DNA from: JAZDCJ01 sp036311985
Lineage (GTDB): Bacteria; Actinomycetota; Actinomycetes; Actinomycetales; Micrococcaceae
Direction: 5' to 3' (one strand)
DNA length: 64,000 nt
Assembly: GCF_036311985.1 (NCBI RefSeq)
Contig: NZ_JAZDCJ010000006.1
Both the position numbers and the translations under genes were made by a program. The notes below the pieces were generated by a model. It did no database searches. It worked only from the letters and a program-made list of their open reading frames with translations, and had not been told where the DNA came from. Of the stretch, positions 1 to 7,180 are shown piece after piece (the first letter of the stretch is position 1; the number at the start of each line of letters is the position of its first letter).

Positions 1-52
1 AGAGGACAGTAGCACGGAGAAGGGAGCGCAAAAGGGGGGCGCGCTTAATCCT

Positions 53-70
53 CCCCCCCCCCCCCCCCCC
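53..70. repeat. 18-base poly-C tract
   Basis: An uninterrupted run of 18 C residues in a stretch (1-270) with no convincing gene. Homopolymers this long are prone to slippage in replication and to sequencing or assembly error, so its exact length is uncertain. It lies outside any coding region I can support, so phase variation of a protein is not implied. Confidence 0.9.
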
Positions 71-111
71 GCTGCATGTTCCCCGGAGCCTTGCTCCCCG
101 ATGTCCTGCTC

Positions 112-171
112 CCCGACGCCCCGCATCCCGACGCCCCGCATCCCGACGCCCCGCATCACGCGGCGTCGGGG
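112..171. repeat. Three tandem 15-bp repeats followed by an inverted copy
   Basis: The unit CCCGACGCCCCGCAT occurs three times without change (112-126, 127-141, 142-156). It is followed at 162-171 by GGCGTCGGGG, the reverse complement of the start of the unit, so any of the three copies could pair with it in a 9-10 bp hairpin. It sits downstream of the leftward Lrp gene and may act as its terminator, although there is no T run. The remainder of 1-270 contains no gene I can support. Confidence 0.75.
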
Positions 172-219
172 AACGTGTTGGAATGCGGCGCGCTGTCGAG
201 CACCTACCCCGACACGGCC

Positions 220-300
220 GGGGAGCGTCTTGTGCCCCTGCGGTTCGGGGAGCGTTCCCTGGGGCGGGGGTCAGGGGAGCGTCTTGTGGCCTGAGGGCCC
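220..300. repeat. Degenerate 27-bp tandem repeat
   Basis: GGGGAGCG recurs at 220, 247 and 274, exactly 27 bp apart. The first and third copies share the 15-mer GGGGAGCGTCTTGTG. A weaker relative (GGGGAACGTGTTG) lies at 168. The third unit overlaps the last codons of the leftward Lrp gene, so that protein's C-terminus may have been altered by repeat expansion. Confidence 0.6.
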
Positions 301-762
301 GGGGGACCGGTGCAGCAGCGGGCGCATGCGGTGGGGGATGAGCTCGGCCATGGACAGCGAGGTGTCGGCCCGGTCGACCCCCTTGATGGCGAGGATCCTC
401 CCGTTGACCGCGAAGAGCTCCTCGGCGCTCGCCGCGACGACGCGGGCGAGGATGTCGGCCGTGCCGGTGAGCCCGTGGGCCTCGACGATCTCCGGGATCC
501 CGGCCAGCTCCCGCACGATCTCGCCGAGCCGGCGCTGCTGGACGTGGATATGGACGAAGCTCGTCAGGGGGTATCCGAGGGCGGAGGGCGCCACGCGCCT
601 CTCGAAGGGGAGGAACGTCCCGCGTTCCTCGAGGCGCGCGAGCCGCGCCTGGACCGTGTTGCGGGACAGCCCCAGCTGTTGGGCCAGTGCCACGACGGTC
701 GCCTTGGGATCGTCGCAGAGCGCATTCACGAGCCGGACGTCGGTGTCATCAAGGTGTGGCAT
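271..762 (-). CDS. Lrp/AsnC family transcriptional regulator
   Basis: A 163-residue protein, the usual Lrp/AsnC length. Residues 1-60 form the winged helix-turn-helix: the family opening LDDTDVRLVNAL, then a recognition helix around LSRNTVQARLARL. Residues 65-150 form the alpha/beta ligand-binding (RAM) domain, which in this family senses amino acids and drives oligomerisation. The ATG at 762 was chosen because MPHLDDTD matches the family N-terminus; an upstream start at 780 would add six residues with no family resemblance. It faces the branched-chain 2-oxoacid dehydrogenase operon, so control of that operon by an amino acid or keto acid is likely (the bkd-regulator arrangement). A palindrome covers its own start codon, suggesting autoregulation. 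The C-terminal tail runs into a tandem repeat. Confidence 0.93.
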   Translation of the reverse strand: MPHLDDTDVRLVNALCDDPKATVVALAQQLGLSRNTVQARLARLEERGTFLPFERRVAPSALGYPLTSFVHIHVQQRRLGEIVRELAGIPEIVEAHGLTGTADILARVVAASAEELFAVNGRILAIKGVDRADTSLSMAELIPHRMRPLLHRSPGPSGHKTLP

Positions 763-784
763 AGTGCGCAAGATTAGCACTATG
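760..784. promoter_or_regulatory. Palindromic operator over the lrp start codon
   Basis: CATAGTGC (760-767) and GCACTATG (777-784) are perfect 8-bp inverted repeats separated by 9 bp. The left arm contains the start codon of the Lrp/AsnC gene. A weaker repeat, GAGCA-N3-TGCTC, lies at 800-812. Position and symmetry fit an Lrp-type dimer site used for autoregulation and for control of the divergent operon; the assignment to this regulator is inference. Confidence 0.6.
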
Positions 785-829
785 CGCCGTTCAGAGACAG
801 AGCAGAGTGCTCAGTTCGCCGCGCCCCGG

Positions 830-863
830 TTGTGCGAGGTGATCCCTGTGAGTATCGTCACAG
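830..863 (+). promoter_or_regulatory. Promoter of the 2-oxoacid dehydrogenase operon with a CRP/GlxR-type site
   Basis: TTGTGC (830-835) and TATCGT (853-858) are separated by 17 bp and form a plausible sigma-70 type promoter. Over the -10 box lies CTGTGA-GTATCG-TCACAG (846-863), a perfect palindrome containing TGTGA-N6-TCACA, the binding consensus of CRP-family regulators (GlxR in corynebacteria, Crp in mycobacteria). A site centred on the -10 box should repress this promoter when occupied. No CRP gene lies in the window. Confidence 0.6.
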
Positions 864-955
864 TACAGGTGCGGCGACGGCGCCCCGCCTCCGGGGAACC
901 GCCCACGGCCACCGCCGGATGCCGGCTTCCCGACCAACGACGAAGGGTGCAAACA

Positions 956-2089
956 GTGTCCTGGCAACATCAACAGGAATCCTCCGGCAGTGGGCGGGAG
1001 GAGATGGTCCAGCTGATCGGGCCCACCGGCGAGCGCAGCGCCCACGCCGCGTTCGACGCGGTCCTCGGGGACGTCGACGACGCCTTCCTCGAGGCGCTCT
1101 ACACGGACATGGTCGCGGTGCGCCGCGTCGACAACGAGGCCACGGCCCTGCAGCGCCAGGGGGAGCTCGCGCTCTGGCCGCCGCTGCTGGGCCAGGAGGG
1201 CGCGCAGATCGGGGCGGCGCGCGCACTGCGCGACGATGACTTCGTCTTCTCCTCTTATCGCGAGAACGCCGTGGCCTATTGCCGTGGCGTCGACTTCGAG
1301 GACATCCTGCGGGTCTGGCGCGGCAACGCCTCGAGCGGCTGGGACCCCTTTGAGCTGAACATGGCGACCCCGCAGATCATCATCGGCGCCCAGACGCTCC
1401 ACGCCGTCGGCTACGCGATGGGCATCAAGTTCGACGGTGGGGACCAGGCCTCCATCACCTTCTTCGGCGACGGCGCCACGAGCCAGGGCGACGTCAACGA
1501 GGCCCTCGTCTTCGCCGCGAGCTACCAGGCACCCGTGGTCTTCTTCTGCCAGAACAACCACTGGGCCATCTCGGAACCCGTGGAGCTGCAGACGCACGTG
1601 AAGATCGCCGACCGGGCCGCTGGCTTCGGGATGCCCGGCCTGCGCGTTGACGGCAACGACGTCCTGGCCTGCCTCGCGGCGACGCGGATCGCCCTGGACC
1701 GGGCGCGCAGCGGCAACGGCCCGACCTTCATCGAGGCCGTGACCTACCGGATGGGCCCGCACACCACGGCCGACGACCCCACCCGCTACCGCGACGCCAA
1801 CGAGCTCGAGGCCTGGCGGGCCAAGGACCCGATCGACCGGCTCGAAGCGCACCTCGCCTCGAGGGGCGTGGATCCCGAGGGCCTGCGTTCCCGGGCCGGC
1901 GCCCACGCCGACGCCGTCGCGGCGAAGCTGCGGGCCGGCGTCATCTCGATGGCGGAGCCCGGGGCCATGGACGTGTTCGAGCACGTCTACGCCGAGCCGC
2001 ACAGCTGGCTCGACCGCCAGCGCAGCCACTACGGGCTGTACCTCGACCAGTTCGCCGCCGACGCGGCCTCGGAAGGAGCCGGACGATGA
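956..2089 (+). CDS. bkdA: Branched-chain 2-oxoacid dehydrogenase E1 component, alpha subunit
   Basis: The 377-residue thiamine-diphosphate subunit of a branched-chain 2-oxoacid dehydrogenase; with E1beta it decarboxylates the keto acids of leucine, valine and isoleucine and passes the acyl group to E2. The ThDP motif is clear: GDG at residues 171-173 and NN at 200-201. The Lrp neighbour and the separate alpha and beta chains favour branched-chain substrates; actinobacteria normally use single-chain AceE for pyruvate, though pyruvate is not excluded. The GTG at 956 was chosen because AAGGG lies 7 bases upstream and homologues carry residues before the conserved MVQL; the alternative ATG at 1004 has a GGGAGG only 2 bases away. 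Its stop overlaps the next start (ATGA), implying coupled translation. Confidence 0.9.
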   Translation: MSWQHQQESSGSGREEMVQLIGPTGERSAHAAFDAVLGDVDDAFLEALYTDMVAVRRVDNEATALQRQGELALWPPLLGQEGAQIGAARALRDDDFVFSSYRENAVAYCRGVDFEDILRVWRGNASSGWDPFELNMATPQIIIGAQTLHAVGYAMGIKFDGGDQASITFFGDGATSQGDVNEALVFAASYQAPVVFFCQNNHWAISEPVELQTHVKIADRAAGFGMPGLRVDGNDVLACLAATRIALDRARSGNGPTFIEAVTYRMGPHTTADDPTRYRDANELEAWRAKDPIDRLEAHLASRGVDPEGLRSRAGAHADAVAAKLRAGVISMAEPGAMDVFEHVYAEPHSWLDRQRSHYGLYLDQFAADAASEGAGR

Positions 2090-3090
2090 GCACGCTGACC
2101 TTCGGCAAGGCGATCAACGCCGGCCTGCGCCGGTCCATGGAGAACGACCCCAAGGTCGTGTTGATGGGCGAGGACATCGGCCAGCTCGGCGGGGTCTTCC
2201 GCGTCACCGACGGGCTGCAGAAGGACTTCGGGCAGCACCGCGTCCTGGACTCGCCGCTCGCCGAGTCCGGGATCGTCGGGACCGCCGTCGGCATGGCCTA
2301 CCGCGGTTTCCGCCCCGTCGTGGAGATCCAGTTCGACGGCTTCGTGTACCCGGCCTTCGACCAGATCGTGAGCCAGATCGCCAAGCTCCACTACCGCACC
2401 AAGGGCCGCGTGCGGATGCCCCTGACGATCCGCATCCCCTACGGCGGAGGCATCGGATCCCCGGAGCACCACTCCGAGTCGCCGGAGGCGTACTTCGCCC
2501 ATACCGCGGGCCTGCGCGTCGTGAGCCCCTCGAACCCGCAGGACGCCTACACGATGATCCAGCAGGCGGTCGCGTGCGAGGATCCCGTGATCTACTTCGA
2601 GCCCAAGCGCCGCTACCACGAGAAGGCCGAGGTCGACCTCGAGGCTGCTCCGGAGCTCCCGCTCGGCTCGGCCCGCGTCGCCGCGGCCGGATCCGATGCC
2701 ACCCTCGTCGCCTACGGGCCGCTCGTGAAGACGGCCCTCGACGCGGCCGTCGCGGCCTCCGACGACGGCGTGTCCGTCGAGGTGATCGACCTCCGTTCCC
2801 TCTCGCCCATCGACTTCGCGGCCGTCGAGGCGTCGGTGCGCCGCACCGGCCGGCTCGTCATCGCGCATGAGGCCGGGCAGCACGGGGGCCTCGGCGCGGA
2901 GATCGCGGCGAGCATTACGGAGCGCTGCTTCTACCAGCTCGAGCACGCCCCCGTCCGCGTCACGGGGTTCGACATCCCCTACCCGGCGTCGAAGCTCGAG
3001 TTCCACCACCTGCCCGATCTGGACCGCATCCTGGACGGCGTGGACCGCGTCCTGGGCCGCCCCCATTCCCTGAGCTCCCTGGAAGGCTAG
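2086..3090 (+). CDS. bkdB: Branched-chain 2-oxoacid dehydrogenase E1 component, beta subunit
   Basis: A 334-residue E1 beta subunit (transketolase-type pyrimidine-binding domain about residues 5-180, C-terminal transketolase domain about 200-325). Recognisable motifs include GEDIGQLGGVFRVT near the N-terminus, the segment RIPYGGGIGSPEHHSESPEA that lines the ThDP site, and IDLRSLSPID at the start of the C-terminal domain. It pairs with the alpha subunit as an alpha2-beta2 tetramer. The start codon overlaps the stop of the alpha gene by 4 bases and the E2 gene begins immediately after its stop, so the three are one operon. Full length for the family; nothing unusual seen. Confidence 0.93.
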   Translation: MSTLTFGKAINAGLRRSMENDPKVVLMGEDIGQLGGVFRVTDGLQKDFGQHRVLDSPLAESGIVGTAVGMAYRGFRPVVEIQFDGFVYPAFDQIVSQIAKLHYRTKGRVRMPLTIRIPYGGGIGSPEHHSESPEAYFAHTAGLRVVSPSNPQDAYTMIQQAVACEDPVIYFEPKRRYHEKAEVDLEAAPELPLGSARVAAAGSDATLVAYGPLVKTALDAAVAASDDGVSVEVIDLRSLSPIDFAAVEASVRRTGRLVIAHEAGQHGGLGAEIAASITERCFYQLEHAPVRVTGFDIPYPASKLEFHHLPDLDRILDGVDRVLGRPHSLSSLEG

Positions 3091-4530
3091 ATGAGCGCCA
3101 TGTTGAAGGTATTCAGGCTCCCCGACCTCGGCGAGGGTCTGACCGAGTCGGAGATCCTCGTCTGGAAGGTCGCGGTGGGGGACACCGTGGCCCTGAACCA
3201 GGTCATCGCGGACGTCGAGACGGCCAAGGCCGTCGTCGAGCTCCCGTCGCCGTACGCGGGAGTCATCGCCCAGCTGCACGAGGAGCCCGGGACCGTGGTG
3301 GAGGTCGGCAAGCCGATCGTCTCCTTCGAGGTCGCCGGCGAGCCGGGTGCCCCGGCCCCGGATTCGGCGGACGACGCCGGGGCCCCGGCGAAGCGCGAGC
3401 CGAACCTCGTGGGGTACGGGGCAGCCGTCGAGACGAAGGGCCGCCCGGCGCGCCGCGCGCGGCCGGGCGCAGCGGCCGGCGGTGCCCAGGGCAACGCCGT
3501 CCCCGGGCCGCTCACGGCCGCCGCCGCGTCCGTCGCGGCTCCGGCTCCGGCGGCGGAACGACCCCGTTCGACCCCGCCCGTGCGCAAGCTCGCCCGCGAC
3601 CTCGGTCTCGACCTCGCGTCCGTCGCGGGCTCCGGCGACGGGGGGCTCATCACGCGCGGGGACGTGGAGGCGGCCGCGCGGGCCGGCACCGGCGGCGTTC
3701 TGACCGCATCCGCGGGGCCCTCGGGGCGCACCCCGGGCGCGACCCCGATCCCGGGAGCCGGCCCCGCGCCGGTGACGGTCGGCGGCACCGGGCCGGGCCC
3801 CGGCGTCGTCCGCACCCTCGGCGGGAGGCCCAGGGAGGAACGGACCCCGATCAAGGGCGTGCGCAAGCACACCGCCGCCGCGATGGTCGCGAGCGCCTTC
3901 ACCGCCCCGCACGCGACCGAGTTCCTGACGATCGACGTCACGCCGACCATGGAGCTGCTCGAGCGCCTGCGCTCCGGCCGCGCGTTCGCGGGAGTGAAGC
4001 TCACGCCCCTGGCCGTCGTCGCGAAGGCCGTCTGCATCGCCCTCGAGCGCACGCCCTCGCTCAACGCCCGCTGGGACGAGGCCGCCCAGGAGATCGTGCA
4101 GCTGAACTACGTCAACCTCGGGATCGCGGCCGCGACGCCGCGGGGCCTGACCGTGCCGAACATCAAGGACGCGCAGGCGCTCGACCTCGCCGGCATGGCG
4201 CAGGCCGTGCGTGTCCTGGCCGAGACGGCGCGCGAGGGACGCACCGGTCCCGCGGAGCTGTCCGGGGGGACGATCTCGATCACCAACGTCGGGGTCTTCG
4301 GCATCGACGCCGGCACCCCGATCCTGAACCCGGGCGAGGCCGCGATCCTGGCGATGGGCCAGGTCCGCCGCATGCCGTGGGAACACCGGGGCGAGATCGC
4401 GCTGCGCCAGGTGATGACGCTGAGCCTCTCCTTCGACCACCGGCTCGTCGACGGGGAGCAGGGCTCGCGCTTCCTCGCGGACGTCGGGACCATCCTGGCC
4501 GATCCGGGGATGCTGCTCACGATGGTCTAG
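3091..4530 (+). CDS. bkdC: Dihydrolipoamide acyltransferase (E2) of branched-chain 2-oxoacid dehydrogenase
   Basis: A 479-residue E2 core protein. There is one lipoyl domain (residues 5-80) with the lipoylated lysine K46 in VETAKAVVE. A proline/alanine-rich linker follows, then a peripheral E1/E3-binding domain (about 160-200, VRKLARDLGLDLASVAGSG) and a second flexible linker. The catalytic acyltransferase domain (about 250-479) ends with the active-site DHRLVDG, His450 and Asp454. It transfers the branched acyl group to CoA and forms the complex core. No E3 (lipoamide dehydrogenase) gene follows, so E3 is shared from elsewhere in the genome. GGAAGG precedes the ATG at 3091; an internal ATG at 3100 is a less favoured alternative. 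Confidence 0.93.
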   Translation: MSAMLKVFRLPDLGEGLTESEILVWKVAVGDTVALNQVIADVETAKAVVELPSPYAGVIAQLHEEPGTVVEVGKPIVSFEVAGEPGAPAPDSADDAGAPAKREPNLVGYGAAVETKGRPARRARPGAAAGGAQGNAVPGPLTAAAASVAAPAPAAERPRSTPPVRKLARDLGLDLASVAGSGDGGLITRGDVEAAARAGTGGVLTASAGPSGRTPGATPIPGAGPAPVTVGGTGPGPGVVRTLGGRPREERTPIKGVRKHTAAAMVASAFTAPHATEFLTIDVTPTMELLERLRSGRAFAGVKLTPLAVVAKAVCIALERTPSLNARWDEAAQEIVQLNYVNLGIAAATPRGLTVPNIKDAQALDLAGMAQAVRVLAETAREGRTGPAELSGGTISITNVGVFGIDAGTPILNPGEAAILAMGQVRRMPWEHRGEIALRQVMTLSLSFDHRLVDGEQGSRFLADVGTILADPGMLLTMV

Positions 4531-4539
4531 CCGCAGTCC

Positions 4540-4586
4540 ACCGCGGTCGCGCGGTAGACGCCCATCCGGACCCCGGGCCGGGTCCG
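4540..4586 (+). terminator. Tandem hairpins after the bkd operon
   Basis: Two short stem-loops follow the E2 stop codon: ACCGCG/CGCGGT (4540-4555, 4-nt loop) and CGGACCC/GGGTCCG (4567-4586, 6-nt loop). A third 8-bp stem (CCGGCCTC/GAGGCCGG) lies at 4680-4703. None has a T run, as is common in GC-rich actinobacteria. The rest of 4531-4730 holds no gene I can support. Confidence 0.4.
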
Positions 4587-4730
4587 CCAGCCGGCGGATC
4601 CGGCCTCGGTCCCCGCGCCGCCGCACTCCCCGCCGGGGCCGTGCGGCGACGCTGTCGTGTCCGGTCCCTTCCGTCCCGGCCGGCCTCGCCTCGCGGAGGC
4701 CGGGCCCCAGACCAACGACGAGGTGAAATG

Positions 4731-4794
4731 TGACGCTTGACACGTGTCAGGCGTCACTCTACTCTTGACGATCAGAAGCCTGACACGTGTTAGG
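4731..4794 (+). promoter_or_regulatory. LacI-type double operator around a near-consensus promoter
   Basis: TTGACA (4737-4742) and TACTCT (4760-4765) are 17 bp apart. The -35 box lies inside a palindrome with core TGACACGTGTCA (4738-4749), extended by outer arms TGACGC (4731-4736) and GCGTCA (4751-4756). A second copy, CCTGACACGTGTTAGG (4779-4794, one mismatch), lies just downstream of the predicted transcription start near 4772. Both have the central CG typical of LacI-family operators. The repressor encoded at 9543-10592 is the natural candidate; binding here would block polymerase at both sites. Confidence 0.75.
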
Positions 4795-4804
4795 AAAGGT
4801 CATC

Positions 4805-6229
4805 ATGAAGAAACCACACAACGCCGGCCGCGCGGGGCAGCTCACGCGCCGCGCGCTCCTCGGAGCGGCGGGCCTGGGCCTTGCCGGCGCCACGATCGGC
4901 GCCTGGCCCCGCCTGAGCGGGACCGACATCCCGGGGCGCGGCGGCAGCGAGCTGAGCATCGCCATCCTGGGCACGTCGGCCGACGCCGCCGCGCGCCAGG
5001 GGCTCGTCGAGGCCTTCCGCAGGGCGCACCCGGACATCCCGGTGCGGCTCCAGGCCATCCAGGGGGCGGACTGGCGCGACTTCTTCGCCAAGATCCTCAC
5101 GATGGTCGCGGCGGGCAACCCGCCCGACGTCGTCTACGTGGCCACGGAGGGCGCCCAGCTATTCGCCGAGAAGCTCGCCGAGCCGCTCGACGCGTTCGTG
5201 CGGCGCGACGCCGCCGAGATGGCGGACTACTTCGACGATGTCCACCCGAGCCTCATCGAGGCGTTTATGTACCGGGGGAGCCTCTACCAGCTTCCGCTGG
5301 ACTGGAACGCCGCCAACATGTACCTGAACACCAGGAACCTGGAGGAGGCGGGCCTCGAACGCCCCGCGGACGACTGGAACCGGGACGACTTCGCCGACGT
5401 GCTGCGCGCCATGAAGCGGACGCAGCCCGCGGGATTCACACCGTACTACTGGACCAACCGCCTCTTCGGCGGGGTCGTGCCGTGGCTCTACGCCAACGGC
5501 ACGTCCTTCCTCACCGAGGAGAAGGCGCCCGGCGGGGACTGGCTCTGGGACCGCTTCTATCCCGGCGACCCCGCCCGGTCCGGCCGCGGCGGCGGCTACC
5601 TCTGGGAAGGGGCAAACGCCACCGACGAGTTGGTCCTGGACACCTTCGACTACCTGCGCGAACTCGTCGGCGAAGGGCTCGGCGTCCGGCCCGAGGAAGG
5701 CGGCGGCAGCGCGCTCGTCGGCCTCTTCGCGAGCGGGCGCATCGGCGCCGCGCCGGCCGGCGGCTACTGGGTGCAGGGCCTGCACGAGGCCGGCATGGGA
5801 AGCGGGGACTTCGACGTCCAGTTCTTCCCCCGGGCCCGCACGCAGCGCCACCAGTTCGGCGCCGCCGGCTACGCCGTCATGCGCACCGCACGCGACAAGG
5901 ACGCGGCGTGGGAGTGGGTCAAGTTCTGCGCCCGGCGGGAGTCGATGGAGCTCGTCTTCCCCACGCCCAGCACGACCCCGACGCGGCGTTCCCTCGTCAA
6001 CGAGGGGCTCTACCGCGAGACCGGTCCCAGGCACTGGCAGGTCTTCTACGACACCCTGGACCGCTTCCCGGACTCCGGGCCCATCCCGGCCCCGCCCCAG
6101 CAGGCCGCCGTGGAAACGGCCCTGATGAAGAACGTCTCCTCCGCCGTCGGCGGGGGGCCCGCCCAGCTGCGGCAGTCCATGGGGCTGCTCCAGCGGGACC
6201 TTGAACTAGCACTCGGGAGGAAGTCATGA
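4805..6229 (+). CDS. Sugar ABC transporter substrate-binding protein
   Basis: A 474-residue extracytoplasmic solute-binding protein (family 1, MalE-like). The N-terminus TRRALLGAAGLGLAG has twin arginines (R15, R16) followed by a hydrophobic stretch, so export is probably by the Tat route. I see no lipobox cysteine, which is unusual for a binding protein of a cell without an outer membrane, and how it stays at the surface is unclear. It should bind the sugar and deliver it to the two permeases that follow. The ATG at 4805 has GGAAAGG five bases upstream. The GH32 enzyme in the same operon suggests a fructose-containing substrate such as sucrose or a short fructo-oligosaccharide. The next start overlaps its stop (ATGA). 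Confidence 0.9.
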   Translation: MKKPHNAGRAGQLTRRALLGAAGLGLAGATIGAWPRLSGTDIPGRGGSELSIAILGTSADAAARQGLVEAFRRAHPDIPVRLQAIQGADWRDFFAKILTMVAAGNPPDVVYVATEGAQLFAEKLAEPLDAFVRRDAAEMADYFDDVHPSLIEAFMYRGSLYQLPLDWNAANMYLNTRNLEEAGLERPADDWNRDDFADVLRAMKRTQPAGFTPYYWTNRLFGGVVPWLYANGTSFLTEEKAPGGDWLWDRFYPGDPARSGRGGGYLWEGANATDELVLDTFDYLRELVGEGLGVRPEEGGGSALVGLFASGRIGAAPAGGYWVQGLHEAGMGSGDFDVQFFPRARTQRHQFGAAGYAVMRTARDKDAAWEWVKFCARRESMELVFPTPSTTPTRRSLVNEGLYRETGPRHWQVFYDTLDRFPDSGPIPAPPQQAAVETALMKNVSSAVGGGPAQLRQSMGLLQRDLELALGRKS

Positions 6230-7176
6230 GCACCGCACCGCCACTGGCGGTCCGGGAGGCCCGCAGGAGCCAACAGGCCCCGGCCGCACCGGAGACCGTC
6301 CGACGCTCCGGCTACCGGCTGCTGGCCTGGATCCTGCTGGCGCCCACCCTGATCGGCATGGGGGTGTTCACGCTCGTGCCGATCGCCGGATCGGTGGTCC
6401 TGGCCTTCTTCCGCTGGGACATCATCTCCGCGCCGGAGTTCGTCGGCCTGGCCAACTTCGCCGAGATCGCCACCGATCCGACCGTACGTGTCAGCTTCCT
6501 GAACACCATCGTGTTCGTCGTCGTCGCCGTGACGCTCCAGCTCGGCATCGCGCTTGGCCTGGCCGCCCTCCTGCAGGCCCGGATGCCCTCGTGGCTGCGG
6601 ATGTTCTTCCGCTCCACCTTCTTCTTCCCGCTGATCCTCTCCGCCGCGTCGGTCTCGATCTTCATGCGATACCTCTTCAACGAGCAGTTCGGCGTCGTCA
6701 ACTGGCTGCTCTCGCTCGTCGGGATCCCGGCGGTGCCCTGGCTGACGACCTCCCAGGGGGCGGCGGCCGTCGTCGTCCTGGTCTACGTGTGGCAGAACTT
6801 CGGGTTCTCCTTCCTCCTGTTCATCGGCGGCATGGCCTCGATCCCGAAGGAACTGAACGAGGCGGCCTCCATCGACGGGGCCACCGGCTGGAAGCAGTTC
6901 CGCAACGTCACCCTGCCCCTGCTGAGCCCGACGACGCTCGTGGCCTCGGTCATGGCCGTGATCAGCGCGCTGCAGGTCTTCGACCAGCCCTACGTGCTCA
7001 CCCGCGGCGGTCCCGGCGACAGCACACGCACCGCCGTCATGGTCATCTTCGAGTCGGCCTTCCAGCAGCTCGAGTTCGGCCGGGCGTCGGCGATCGGGCT
7101 CGTCCTGATGCTGCTGATCATGGCCGTCACGTTCGTCCAGTTCCGGCTCAGCCGCCGATTCGTCTTCTACCAGTGA
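6226..7176 (+). CDS. Sugar ABC transporter permease (MalF/UgpA type)
   Basis: A 316-residue inner-membrane permease with six predicted transmembrane helices, the first at about residues 30-55 after a polar N-terminal tail. The cytoplasmic EAA loop that docks the ATPase is clear near residues 205-225 (NEAASIDGATGWKQFRNVTL). It is the first of a heterodimeric permease pair and overlaps the binding-protein gene by 4 bases. No ATP-binding subunit is encoded in the cluster; in actinobacteria such sugar transporters often share one MsmK/MsiK-type ATPase encoded elsewhere, and that is the likely case here. Substrate is inferred only from the GH32 gene downstream. Confidence 0.92.
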   Translation: MSTAPPLAVREARRSQQAPAAPETVRRSGYRLLAWILLAPTLIGMGVFTLVPIAGSVVLAFFRWDIISAPEFVGLANFAEIATDPTVRVSFLNTIVFVVVAVTLQLGIALGLAALLQARMPSWLRMFFRSTFFFPLILSAASVSIFMRYLFNEQFGVVNWLLSLVGIPAVPWLTTSQGAAAVVVLVYVWQNFGFSFLLFIGGMASIPKELNEAASIDGATGWKQFRNVTLPLLSPTTLVASVMAVISALQVFDQPYVLTRGGPGDSTRTAVMVIFESAFQQLEFGRASAIGLVLMLLIMAVTFVQFRLSRRFVFYQ

Positions 7177-7180
7177 GGCC

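Noticed and set aside
76..294. Open frame encoding PDAPH repeats
   Set aside because: It is produced by the 15-bp tandem repeat and by lack of stops in GC-rich DNA; no ribosome-binding site and no similarity to a known protein.
101..955. Long N-terminal extension of the E1alpha gene
   Set aside because: The frame is open but runs antisense through the Lrp gene and the promoter region; family homology begins after 956.
956..4530. Pyruvate dehydrogenase as the function of the three-gene E1/E2 operon
   Set aside because: Motifs alone do not exclude it, but actinobacteria normally use AceE for pyruvate, and the Lrp regulator and leucine genes nearby favour branched-chain substrates.
2029..4743. 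904-codon open frame on the minus strand
   Set aside because: A mirror of the E1beta and E2 genes caused by GC-rich codon positions; Arg/Asp/Gly-biased with no domain.
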